Shown in pieces: positions 34,878 through 45,976 of a DNA stretch of 64,000 nucleotides. Position 1 is the first letter of the stretch. Each line of letters opens with the position of its first letter. The stretch is from Ceratodon purpureus. Taxonomy: Eukaryota; Streptophyta; Bryopsida; Pseudoditrichales; Ditrichaceae. The notes beneath the pieces were generated by a model. It was not told where the DNA came from. It made no database searches and saw only the letters and a program-made list of their open reading frames with translations. The stretch is taken from NCBI GenBank assembly GCA_014871385.1, contig CM026426.1, positions 48,617,042-48,681,041 of the forward strand, in the 5' to 3' direction. The position numbers were made by a program, and so were the translations under genes.

Positions 34878-35083
34878 AACGTCGCTATGAACGCTTGGCT
34901 GCCACAAGCCAGTTATCCATGTGGTAACTTTTCTGACACCTCTAGCTTCAAATTCCAAAAGACCAAAGGATCGATATGCCATGCTTTCACAGTTTGTGTT
35001 CGTACTGAAAATCAAAATCAAATGAGCTTTTACCCTTTTGTTCTACACGAGATTTTTGTTCTCGTTGAGCTCATCTTAGGACT
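34357..35083 (-). rRNA. 3' end of 25S rRNA, degenerate fragment
   Basis: The minus strand matches roughly the last 725 bases of plant 25S rRNA. The sarcin-ricin loop region is legible at about 34695 (complement of cggttcctctcgtacta), as are the conserved acaatgataggaagagccg stretch and the 3' end near ccactgagattcgg. Several changes from the usual plant sequence are transitions (for example a G-to-A next to the loop), so it is a decayed copy. It is a lone fragment without 18S or 5.8S, inside an ORF. Confidence 0.9.
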
Positions 35084-35320
35084 TGTCGTCGAGTTGTAAG
35101 AGATTGCTATTTTGAGGAAGAATCAAAGTTGGAGCGGACAAGGCAAAATTATGTACAACAGATGGAGAATCATGCGTTTCACCTTAGACGGGATAATCGA
35201 AGATTGATGGAGGAGAGAGATAGACTTTTGAGAGCCTCGACAAATTCTACAAGGCATGGGCCACAAGAAACCTACGATCGAGGAGGTCCAAGCGAACTCC
35301 CCAATGATGGGAACTAGGTT

Positions 35321-36272
35321 CATCTATATGACTACAATGGACTAGGGTGGACGGGAGACTATTAGAATGGGGTGGATGGTAGTACATTCTACACTATCTT
35401 AGCGTACCGAGTCATTAATGTGAATATGACATAGTACAGCCTAAGGTTACGGTTACAAGCATAATGTGTACCTAGTTTTGTAGGTTGTGGTATAAGATGT
35501 ATGGACTTAAGTAAATTGACATGTGCCACATATTTCAAATGAAATAGATAGAATTAGTGGAATAGGGTGTAGTTGTGTTGTCTTCTATATTGTATTTGTT
35601 TCAAGATTTTAAATAAGTATGTCTTTATAATCTTTTCTTGACGGTCTTTTAACTGCACGTTGTTATCAATATCACCATTTTTTAAATGACAACTTACCAT
35701 TGACATGGGTTACGACTAGTTGAAGATTTTAAATCTCAAGACACGTAAGCACAATAATTTTCAAATATATATTTTCAAAATTAATAAGAATATCATCAAT
35801 GATCCTTTTGTGGGGATCCATATTTATATAAGAAGCTATTAGTTTGTACCGGGAATTATGAGCAATCATGTTATGTGGGTAGTTTGGTCGAGTCTTCATA
35901 AAAATAACTTTAATATAGTTTTGCCAATATTTCTAAGATTCAAATCTACAAAATATATTGGTTACATATCACATCATTTTCATAATTAGTATTGAGACTA
36001 TCGACTTTTAGGTGGATGTGTAGAGGAATTTATTTTTCCAAAGAATATAAGAGGTAGAAGTAGATCAATCTCAGTACACGAGGCCAAATTTGAACCAAAT
36101 ACAAATAAACTTTATAAACAAAATATTAACCGATTTACAAAAAATGAGATTTCAACATCATATCACAATTTAGAACCTAGATATAACTATTCACTACTAT
36201 GATCTATGTCCGGTAAGAAAATAAACATTATGAAATTATAGAAATTCAAAAAGGTAGATATGCCTTTCCATA
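35321..36272. other. AT-rich spacer
   Basis: No gene or repeat structure recognised. Confidence 0.6.
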
Positions 36273-36905
36273 TCAGTACCCCACCTGGTAGTGCTCGTTG
36301 GAAGTGGGCCAGTTGTGTGTATCTCTGAAACGGTTAATAAGATGTCCGAGTCCACCCACCGTTCCTCTGTTGTTCTGGCAAACTCTATCAAGATAACCTT
36401 CGAAAACTGTACTGAGGTCTCGGATCTTCTCAAAATGGCGTGTTTCTACTGCCTTCGCTTCGTGGTATGCCGTGCACATGTTGCCGTGGTTGATCTTTGC
36501 CACAATCTTTGCGGTTGCGAAATCCTCCGATGTAGCCGTCAAATCCGGAATGATTCTAATATCTTGGCTTTCCTTGTGTACGTATACCACCCAGTATCGC
36601 CTTCTCATAGTCTCCTCCATCTAATGGGCATTCTCAAGAACTGAAGGCGACCTTCTGTTCTCAACTGTCTTCGTCATTAAGCCATTATTACAAACCCTGA
36701 TGTAGATCTTGGACTCATCTTCCAGAAAGTGAAGTAGGATGTTGTTCGGTAACAGGTCATTGTGGAGATGACCATATTTGTGCACAACAACTATGATGTT
36801 ACACAGTGCCCAAGCAAGCTCTATACGCTTACTTTGGAAAAGTCGGAGACGCCTTCCTTGAATCAGACTCTCCTCTGGTTTCATGTTGAAGGTGTAGTGG
36901 ATGTG
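36273..36905 (-). pseudogene. protein-kinase-like domain, inactive
   Basis: The minus strand carries a kinase catalytic loop, HLHNDLLPNNILLHF (H-x-D-x4-N). It is followed at kinase spacing by YIRVCNNGLMTK, where active kinases have Asp at the start of the metal-binding motif. A helical C-lobe-like region follows, with GTVGGLGHLINRFRDTHNW. A TAG after ENAH (about 36621) interrupts the frame, and two TAG codons lie just upstream. The N-lobe is not legible, so only the C-lobe remains. The Asn in place of the metal-binding Asp would abolish catalysis. It may be the 3' part of the unknown minus-strand gene at 38651-39790 (same strand), but this is unproven. Confidence 0.6.
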
Positions 36906-37984
36906 GAGGTTATCCGGGTAGCGATGCTACTATGGCAGCGGCGAGCAGTGAGCAGTGAGCGTTGAGCAGACAAAAATCGTGCCAGGGTGCAAAAGTGAGC
37001 AGACAAAAAACGCACCCGGGCCAACGTTTTTGTGTTGCCGGGGACAGCATTTGACATATGACCGTGGAAATTTGTCGACCATGTGTGGCATATCACCGTG
37101 GAAATTGCGAGGTACCACCCCCGAGTACTGGCAGCAAAAGGGATGTCGGATCCGACAGACGCTCTTGGGCGACCATAAAATGTTGAGGTACCTCAAATGT
37201 GCGCAAGTGATTAGCAGCATGGGGATGGTGGAAGAAGTCTGTGAAGTTTGGGTTGCGAGTGCAGAAGAGTGCGAAGTAATTCATATCCTCTCAAACCTAG
37301 GTGACTATTCGATTCAGACTGGAAGGGAAGTGGCTGTGATTGACACAACGGAAAACATGGAGACCTTGATTCCTCCAAGACCAGGCCCATATTCTCACCT
37401 TCGCGGTTCGAGGAACATTCCAAGGATCGCAAGTCCGTGTTGGAAGCCAAAGATGATGAGACCGATCGTGACAAGGACGTTGAGATGCGCGGCCAATCCA
37501 TATGTTGGTGCCACTGGGGACGGAAAGATGTACGTGTCGCAGTTGCCCAAGCATTTAGAGCCACCAACAACGCCAATCATATTGGCGACTGATATTGCAA
37601 TCAGTCTTAAAGAACACCAAGGCTGAGAGAGGCTAGACTTTTCTGTCGATGGAGCAGATAGTTTTGCCGTTGAGCAGTAGTAAGGCTAACAAAATATTTA
37701 AGTGTAAACTGCATTAGTGGTTGCAGCTGTAGCATCGTCCGACCCTAGGAAATCTAAATGTCGTTATTATGTATCTTAACCAACCTGGGTACAATAAAGA
37801 ATGACATAGGGGACGAGAAAATATTTCAATTTTGGCATTTCAATTTTACTTGATCTAATGTGATGTTTCACCTCCATTCTGTGTACAATTTAGATCCGTA
37901 GCAAGGACGTTGTGCAAAGGGCGGCCGGCGTTATGAACTTATATATTAATTAAGAAATCTTAAGTTACCGTGACGTAATTCTAT
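36906..37984. other. repeat-family fragment and ambiguous ORF
   Basis: 36930-37170 contains accgtggaaattt and ggatccgacaga words shared with the 42-46 kb repeat array, plus a gagcagtgagc duplication. A 223-codon plus-strand frame spans 36955-37626, but minus-strand frames there look equally plausible. I cannot assign a gene. Confidence 0.35.
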
Positions 37985-38630
37985 AATTCCAATGGTAGTC
38001 CTGGAAGTGGTCAACGGGAGGGCACCCACGATATTATTGGGAAGACTAAACCCACTGTAGAATCCGTCAGCCACATTCAAGGAATGGTCGGGGTGCGGTA
38101 CTAGGGTGAATGGAACGGGGACGGAGTGTTATGGGACTCCGTCGGCCGGGCTACTACATCGTCTAGAGCCGGTGGTACCCGGCTTATTATAAGTTGGGAA
38201 CTGAAATTAGTCCTGACAAGTGCCGGTATAGTTTAGGGACAAATAACTCAACATACACGGCCACTTGGTTTGTGAAACGGGGCTGGGTGATGCACAATTT
38301 GCTGTCAATTTGGTTCAAGAATAAAAGCGTAATGGATCAAACTATACAATGTGCAAATGTAAGCTTGGCAAAGATAGGCTGATATCAAAGTGATTACATA
38401 TGTATTAAAGGAGCAAGTTAAAAGCAGTACAAGGATTCTGGCACACCCTATTATAAAACTGCGATTTGTTGACGATGACTCCTAACTTCTCTCGTATTCT
38501 AAAACGTTTACACTCCGATCTTTGTATGGTAAGACTAGGCCGGGTTAAGGTCTGTCTCCATGGCACATTCTCTGCTTATGGATGCGCATGACTAACGAGG
38601 TGTGCTACTTGTCTCAGAAGACAAGTTTCT
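37985..38630 (+). repeat. duplicated block, copy 1
   Basis: Aligns in direct orientation with 40425-41050. Shared landmarks are gcacccacgat, taaacccactg, tgcaaatgtaag, the 20-base word aaagtgattacatatgtatt and agaagacaag at the right end. Divergence is substantial, with many transitions. A degenerate reading frame is recognisable in both (THDIIGKTKPTVESVSHI here), so it is probably the 5' part of a duplicated gene. Confidence 0.7.
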
Positions 38631-38650
38631 AAGTGCTGCGACAATAGATG

Positions 38651-39790
38651 TCAAAGGAAAACTTCCTTCGCCACCTCCGATACAGGCTGCAGACTTGGAC
38701 CTATCACAGAACTATCACAAATCGAGCGTTCGCCATTTCGTTTCCATAAAGATATCATGCGCAGCATTGGGCACTCCATCGAAGAGTTGTCAACAACGTT
38801 AAGAACCTGTAGCCCTGAATATGCTTCTTGGCGGTAAGTGTCCCGCCAGAAATCGACTATGAGAAACGTGAATGGGTCGGGTGGGGAGGGCTGCGCAAAA
38901 CACAACGTGACGCTCTTGCCGTCCGAAAAGAACCCCACCTGACTCAAACGATGGAAGGTGGTGAACTCACTCGGAGGAATATGAGGTGTCATGATTCCTC
39001 CGGAAGGTGCTTTGTAAAAGCCGTGGCTAGGTACTCAGACAAAAAGCATGATGTACCTCATCTTCTTTGGAGCGTCAATGGAATATAAAAGTTGATCATC
39101 ATAGAACACATTGCATGTGAACACCTTCAAAAGCCACGTCTTGAAATTCAAAGACCAATCCTCAACGCATTGATAGAGTAAAAACTCAATCTTGGTCTCG
39201 GGGGAGGGCTTGCAAAATACTATATCCCCGATCTGTGGATCCATCATGGAGCTAATGTCTAACAATATTCGCGATGTGGAGCCTAGGCTAAAATAGATTG
39301 TTTTTATTGCGAGGTCCATTGGCATCACGTGAGAATGTTAATGCGTTCTTCACTAACCTCATATATAGAGATGAGCCCACAAACAATCACAGAGCGCCGC
39401 CAGCAATAATGAAACATTGGTAATGGAATACAACTATATCGATTGGTGAATTGTAGTCTCACAAATGCGGCGGCACTCTGGAGACTGGCAAGATTGAGGT
39501 GAGTTAACCGAGATTTTTTGTACTCTGGTAAAGAAGAAAGCGTGCATTTTGATGACCTCCAAAACATTATGTCATCATCAATTAGATTACACTACATATA
39601 TCTCTCTTAATGGAGCAAACGAGATGTTTATGTACTAGGCTATATACCACCCAATAATCTGAAAGTAAGTTCCCTGCAATATTGTGTCATCCGGGAGATC
39701 AACATGGATATTTACCAATCTTAAATTATTGAAACGTAACTCTGTAACCCCTAGGGTAGTTCCGGATATCTTGCTAAAATGGAATGTGGT
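38651..39790 (-). pseudogene. unknown minus-strand gene
   Basis: The reading begins near 39790 (TLGVTELRFNNLRLVNIHVD, then LPDDTILQGTYFQIIGWYIA) and has a TAG near 39637 and other breaks. It continues with SLPEYKKSRLTHLNLASLQS (39325-39567). After a frame change it reads CKPSPETKIEFLLYQCVEDW (39035-39328), then PPSEFTTFHRLSQVGFFSDG to PVSEVAKEVFL at 38651. At least three frame breaks. No family is recognised. The kinase-like piece further down the same strand may have belonged to it. Confidence 0.4.
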
Positions 39791-40424
39791 GGGCAGAGGC
39801 CACCCATGGTTTTGCTTGGGTACCAGAACGTAGTGTCGGATCTGACAGATGATTTTGGGGAGGGACTTGTGCCAAGGTACCGCGTCGGAGGAGGGGAACG
39901 AATTGGGTAGAAAAATCGGAGAGCCGGGTTTGGGAAGGGGCCGCGATGAGGGGGACCCGGCCCAATATCAGAATTCTTCATTTTGCCGCATGGACAACGT
40001 TTTCCCGGATGAGATTTGTGACGCCATTTGGATGTATGCTACGGTCAGATTGCTGACAAGTGACATAATGCGTATGTTATGTCTAGGGTGTGATTGGGTA
40101 CAATTGGTGATAAGAAATTTTAGAATCGTTGGCGCATAAAGTAGATCAATTTAAAGAAAAAATTGAGAATATTTATAGAAATAATTATAAATATACATAA
40201 ATTACTGGAACGAACCGTATAATAAACGATGCTCATGCCAACGCATGATCCGAATGTCCGATATGAATACTAGCAGTTTTGCTTAGTGCTTTGATCTCTG
40301 ACGTAATTCGAATAAAAATGTCACTGGGTTCATAGCAAGCGCCCTAGGAAGAAGGCAAAGAAAAAAGACACATCAGCGGCAAACCTAAACATTGATAAGC
40401 AAAAGAAGGCCACTCTAGTCAACG
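39791..40424. other. mixed repeat fragment and coding trace
   Basis: 39800-39860 has a ggatctgacagatgatttt word of the 42-46 kb repeat family. From about 40340 a Lys-rich frame (KRPRKKAKKKDTSAANLNID) leads into the duplicated block; it could be a nuclear-localisation-like N-terminus. Confidence 0.35.
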
Positions 40425-41050
40425 ACGAAAGCACCCACGATTTTGTTGAGTGACCTAAACCCACTGAAGGATCCAACAGCCACATTTTGGGAGTGGTCAA
40501 CGTGCGATACTGCTATCAAGGGAACCGGGCTAGAGTGTCATGGGAATTCGACAACCAGGCTAATGCAGCATCTAGAGTGGGTAGTACTTGGCCTATCATA
40601 ATTGAGGAATTGAGTTTAGCCCGCGCAGGTGTTGATCCATTTTGTGGACGAAGAATTCAACATACACAACTTATTGGTGTGTGAAATGGTGATGTCCATT
40701 AGTTTGATGTCGTTTCGGTTAAATATTAAAAGCGCAATGATTCAAACAATGCAATGTGCAAATGTAAGAGTGGCAAAGTAAGGCTGATTTCAAAGTGATT
40801 ACATATGTATTAAAGGAGCAAAGTGAAAACAGTAGATTGATGCTTGCACGACTTGTTGCAAATTTACAATTTGCTGATGATGACTACTAACTTCTTCCAT
40901 GTTCTAGAACGTAGATAATAATCTGATCTCCTTATCGTAAATGACCTGTACAGTAAGACTAGACCAGGTTCAAGGTTTGTGTCCAGGCAGCATTCTCTAC
41001 TTACAGATGTGTCTTAGTAATCTAGTGTGGCACTAGCTAGAGAAGACAAG
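40425..41050 (+). repeat. duplicated block, copy 2
   Basis: Direct copy of 37985-38630. Here the frame is better kept: THDFVE, a TGA, then SHILGVVNVRYCYQGNRARV and RARVSWEFDNQANAASRVGS, ending at TGA near 40682. It leads directly into the coding region at 41051. Confidence 0.7.
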
Positions 41051-42252
41051 CCTTTGGATTGGATACAAATGGTGAGAAGAAGAGAGGAGGGCCAGTTGTT
41101 CTTGTCCTCTGTTCAAGGCACCCGGTTACAAGGGCAAATCTTGAATCCTCCTCGCACCGTTGGATACATTCTTAGAGTTGAAGGTACTACCAAATGGAAA
41201 CCTCACTAGTTTTCATTGCTCAAGATTCCCTTATGTCGGTTAATTCCATGTGATTTTGTACGTCCCGCAATGCAAAGTGATGTATAGAAGTTGCAAGCTG
41301 AGTTCTTCAACGGCATAAAACCCGGGTCAGCGGCATTTTATGTTGTGGATACATTGCATTTGGGTGACGTTGCAATTGTCAAAGAGTAGTTGAAGTCGGG
41401 TTGGTGTCACGCTTGGAAGGTGTTGAAAGCTGCGTTTGAAGATGAGATCCTCCAGCATGGAGAGACACGGGATCTCGCAAATAAGATGTTTTATGTCTTC
41501 GGCGGTGACCGTCGCACGAGGGCATGGAGGGAGATCATCGAAGTGGAATATCGAGATGATCTCCAGTCTGCTCTACTGCAAACATTAAGATTGAGTGTAC
41601 ACTGCTTGATGTGAAGGGGAGCCATGAGGCTTTAGTGACAGCAATGAATGTAATCATCAAGTAAGTCATGAGCGGACTACTATTGTCTATTTAACTATTC
41701 ATGATGTTGATTTAATGTGACAAAAAGATTTAGCATTCTCGGTTTTAAAGATCTAATTTGCTATTCAAATCAGGGCCAAAGAGGATGCTTATGTGAGTGA
41801 GAGACTCCCTCTCACGCTACAGAAGATAAAGACCTACGGGACAACGACCGTGTAGGAGTTGGAAAGGAGTGGAATTTTGCGCCAGATCTTTTGGCGCGTA
41901 TGAAGAATATAACAAAGAAGTTGTGGCACACAATGCCATAGGATTTATTTGTGACTTTTCTACATAGCGTAAGTGTTCTCAAAAATCAATAATGTCAACT
42001 TCTGATTGGATGATTCAAGTCCTCAAAGGTCGATGATACCTAGACTGCAACAAGCTTTGTTAGGCAGGGTCGCGGAGGAGGCTTCTTAGATTTGGATCAA
42101 CAAGCACTCACATGACGACTCTGGGCACGAGATGAGGGCGACGGTGGACAAGGTTGTGAAGGAGGCCAAAGACAAGCTGCAGACAAAGTTCATCAAGGTT
42201 CAATTCAATCCATGGCCAAGCATTTCAACTAGAGATAAGAACTCATTTTAAA
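41051..42252 (+). pseudogene. unknown spliced gene, decayed
   Basis: Exon 1 reads LSSVQGTRLQGQILNPPRTV, a TAG after KWKPH, FNGIKPGSAAFYVVDTLHLG, a TAG after VAIVKE, and RDLANKMFYVFGGDRRTRAW. A frameshift near 41585 precedes the donor at 41661 (gtaagt). The intron to 41773 keeps phase (II-KAKEDAYVSERLPLTL). A second intron (about 41969-42028) is less certain. The final exon reads ALLGRVAEEAS, TAG, then HEMRATVDKVVKEAKDKLQ and ends at TAA 42250. Most stops are TAG where Gln would fit. No family is recognised. The gene ends where the repeat array begins. Confidence 0.5.
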
Positions 42253-44181
42253 TTCGTCGGGTGGAAATGATTTTTTATGGGGTTGTCATACCGAGCTTTG
42301 CAAGAAATCATCTATGAGATCCGACAGATGGTTTTCTAAAGTTCGTTTCTTATGGGTCTCTGAAACCATGGTGTGCCATAAATGATGTGTTGGATTCAAT
42401 GGACAAATTCTCAATGTTCAAGTTCCAAGGGTATTTGAAAACGCTTGAAGTAGAAAATACATCTAAAAGTGTTTTTTGGAGAGACAATTCCACGGTTTTG
42501 TGATACCTTGATAAGTAAAATATCATATGTTTGATTTGACAAGGGAATCTCGATTGTTTAAGAACCAAGGATAATATGTGAAAATAAATAAAGTAGAATT
42601 TGTCAGTAAGACCTGACATATTGTTTACAAAGTTGGCAATTGCATGGGCCTGTGACACCTTCCTAAGAAAGAAATCATCTATCGGATTAGCGGGCTGATT
42701 TTAATATGTTCAAGTTCCATTGGTATTTGCAAATGCTTGAACCAATTTGTAGGGGCACGTGCAAAATTGCTCAGATCACTCGGATTACGCATGCTGGAAC
42801 GCCTCATTCGGATTTTTTTTATGATTTTCTAAGGTTAAATTTCCGAGGCGATGTGCAAATGTTGCGAGAGAAAATCACATCTCCAATCCACCGGATGACT
42901 TTTGTAAGTTCAAGTTCCATGGCTATGTGCAAATGCTTGAATCAATTTGCAAAAGGCCAAGAGCCTGTGCAAAATTGCTTGGTAGGAATGCATCTCTGGG
43001 ATATTTTTCATGATTTTCTAACGTTTCATTTCCAAGGCAATGTGCAAATATTGCTAGGAGAAATCATTTGTCGGTTCCACGGGATGATTTTTGTATGTTC
43101 AAGTTCCATAGGTATCTGCTAATTTTTGAACCCATTTGCCAAGACCCAAGCAAAATTGCTGGGTATGAACGCATCACTCGGATTTTTTTGATAATTTTCT
43201 AATATATAATTTTCGGGAAGATGTGCAAATGTTGTTAAAGGAAATCATTTGCACGAGCTCCACCGGATGATTTTTGTATGTTCAAGTTCCATGATATGCG
43301 CAAATGCTTGAACAATATGCAAGGGTTCATGCAAAATTCCTTGGTACAAACACATCTCTCAAATAATTTTCATGACTTTCTAACGTTTCATTTCCAAGGC
43401 AATGTGCAAATATTGCTAGGAGAAATCATTTGTCGGTTCCACGGGATGATTTTTGTATGTTCAAGTTCCATAGGTATCTGCTAATTTTTGAACCCATTTG
43501 CCAAGACCCAAGCAAAATTGCTGGGTATGAACGCATCACTCGGATTTTTTTGATAATTTTCTAACATATAATTTTCGGGAAGATGTGCAAATGTTGTTAA
43601 AGGAAATCATTTGCACGAGCTCCACCGGATGATTTTTGTATGTTCAAGTTCCATGATATGCGCAAATGCTTGAACAATATGCAAGGGTTCATGCAAAATT
43701 CCTTGGTACAAACACATCTCTCAAATAATTTTCATGATTTTCTAACGTTTAATTTCTGAGGCAATGTGCAAATGCTACTAAAAGAAATCATTTGTCGGAT
43801 CCATAGGAAGATTTTTGTATGTCATAGTTCCATGAGTATCTGCTAATGCTTGAACCCATTTGCTAGGGCCCGTACAAAATTGTTGGGTATAGCAATTACT
43901 CGGATTTTTTGATGATTTTCAAACGTTCAATTTCCGAGGGGATGTACAAATGTTGTAGAAGAAATCATCTCTCTGATCCGCCGGATGATTTTTGTAATTT
44001 CAAATTCCATGGGTGTGTACAAATGCTTGAACCAATATACAATTTCCGAAAGGATGTGCAAATGTTGCGAGAAAAAATCATTTGTCAGCTTTGCCGATGA
44101 TTCTTGAATGTCCAAGTTCCATGATATGTGCAAATGCTTGAGCTAATTTTCCAAGGGCCGTACCAAATTGTTAGGGATGGT
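42253..44181 (+). repeat. diverged tandem repeat array, left part
   Basis: Units of about 75-90 bases recur, with landmarks aaatcatctgtcgg, gatgatttttg, tgttcaagttccat and gatgtgcaaat. Open frames inside merely reflect the repeat. A perfect-looking higher-order duplication of 362 bases occupies 43009-43732. Confidence 0.85.
43009..43732 (+). repeat. recent 362-bp tandem duplication inside the array
   Basis: 43009-43370 and 43371-43732 differ at only a few positions by eye (for example aatatataat/aacatataat), whereas neighbouring units are strongly diverged. Each copy spans about four basic units, so this is a recent higher-order duplication by unequal exchange. Confidence 0.85.
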
Positions 44182-45976
44182 AGCAACTGTCATATATTCT
44201 GGTTGATATCTGAACGAGTACTTTCCGAGAAGATGAGCAAATATTGCTTGACGAAACCAGCTGTCGGATATTTCTGATGATTTTCTAACATTCAGTTTCT
44301 GAGGAAATGTACAAATATTGCTTGACGAAACTATTTGTCGGATTTTCTTGATGATTTTCTAACATTCAATTTCCGACGAGATGAGCAAATATTGCTCAAG
44401 GAAATCATATGTCAGATTTTTTTGATGATTTTTGGACATTCAATTTCCGACGAGATGAGCAAATATTGATCGAGGAAATCATCTGTCAGATTTTTCTGTT
44501 GATTTTTGGACGTTCAATTTTTGAGGGGATGTGCAGATATTGCTCGAGGAAATCATCTGTCGTATTTTTTCCATGATTTTTGGACATTCAATTTTCAAGG
44601 GGATCATCAAATATTGCTCGAGGAAATCATCTGTTGGATTTTTTCCATGATTGTACGTTCAATTTTTGGAAGAGATGTAGAAATATTGCTTAAGAAAATC
44701 ATCTGTCGGATTTTTTTGATGCTTTTCTAACGTTCAATTTCGGAGGGGATGTGCAAAGATTGCTTGAAGAAACCATCTGTCGGATTTTACTGATGATTTT
44801 TGGACATTCAGTTTTCGAGGGGATGATGAAATATTGCTCGCAGAAATCATCTGTCGGATTTTTTCCATGATTTCTCGACGTTCAATTTCCAAGGGGATGT
44901 TAATTTAATTGTTCTCAAAATCATTTGTTGGATCTGACAAATCGATTTTGATCTCGCGTAAAAGCAAGGTACCTTGCCATTTTGAAATATATTTCGCAGA
45001 TTTGCATCAACAATAAGCTGAATTGCGTGTTTTTTGGCGTAATTAATTGGAAATATGCATACAAATGTGCATTCCGACATATTCAAATAGTTTTCATCTA
45101 TCATAAATCAACGTACCGTGGAAACATAGAGATGATAAATCCGGGAAAGAATCCGACAGATGATTTCCTCGAGCAATATTTGCACATCCCTTCGAAAACT
45201 GAATGTTCAAAAATCATCAGTAAAATCCGACAGATGGTTTCTTCAAGCAATCTTTGCACATCCCCTCCGAAATTGAACGTTAGAAAAGCATCAAAAAAAT
45301 CCGACAGATGATTTTCTTAAGCAATATTTCTACATCTCTTCCAAAAATTGAACGTACAATCATGGAAAAAATCCAACAGATGATTTCCTCGAGCAATATT
45401 TGCACATCCCCTCAAAAATTGAACGTCCAAAAATCAACAGAAAAATCTGACAAATGATTTCCTCGATCAATATTTGCTCATCTCGTCGGAAATTGAATGT
45501 CCAAAAATCATCAAAAAAATCTGACATATGATTTCCTTGAGCAATATTTGCTCATCTCGTCGGAAATTGAATGTTAGAAAATCATCAAGAAAATCCGACA
45601 GATAGTTTCGTCAAGCAATATTTGTACATTTCCTCAGAAACCGAATGTTAGAAAATCATCAAAAAAATCCGACATATGATTTGTTGAGCAATATTTGCTC
45701 ATTCCGTCAGAAATTGAACGTTAGAAAATCATTAGAAAAATTCGAGAGATGGTTTTGTCAAGCAATATTTGTACATCCCCTCGGAAATTGAACGTCCAAA
45801 TATCATTGAAAAAATCCGATAGATGATTTCTTTGAGCAATATTTGCATATCCTGTTAGAAATTGAATGTTAGAAAACTATCAAAAAAATCCGGTAGATGA
45901 TTTCCTTGAGCAATATTCGCACATCCCCTCAGAAAGTATACGTTAATATATCAAACTAAATATCTGATAGTTGCTC
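44182..45976. repeat. large foldback: inverted repeat built of tandem units
   Basis: The left arm (44182 to about 44872) and right arm (about 45135-45976) are inverted copies with the same order of distinguishable units. Landmarks such as acgagatgagcaaatattg, ggaagagatgtagaaatatt and gcaaagattgcttgaagaa recur as complements in reverse order. Inner units match at roughly 95% or better by eye; outer ones are more diverged. The right arm lacks at least one unit of about 77 bases present near 44575-44650. The spacer of about 260 bases contains a 14-base palindrome, gcaaggtaccttgc (44964-44977). Layout matches foldback (FB/FARE-type) elements, whose long terminal inverted repeats are tandem arrays. 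Confidence 0.85.

Larger units (their letters stand above)
33196..35320 (+). pseudogene. unknown ORF interrupted by rDNA
   Basis: ATG 33196 opens MPRNTRGGSSTP. A frame change gives KKKHDLDPYATNDLDCVAEF, another near 33290 gives EDDYFRDYVKMKHLLKLVSV. The frame then runs to about 33690 and, past a stop, into an RGG-like region (NYRGRRSNKNPRDRGGHRG). About 1.1 kb of rDNA follows. Beyond it, at 35107-35317, a helical segment resumes (ESKLERTRQNYVQQMENHAF) that could be the C-terminus. A basic RGG region after a globular domain resembles an RNA-binding or gag-like protein, but no family is recognised. The link across the rDNA is inference. Confidence 0.45.

Noticed and set aside
42706-43484. Repeated protein (FHDFLTFHFQGNVQILLGE) in the array
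   Set aside because: The peptide repeat simply mirrors the 362-bp DNA duplication in AT-rich repeat sequence.
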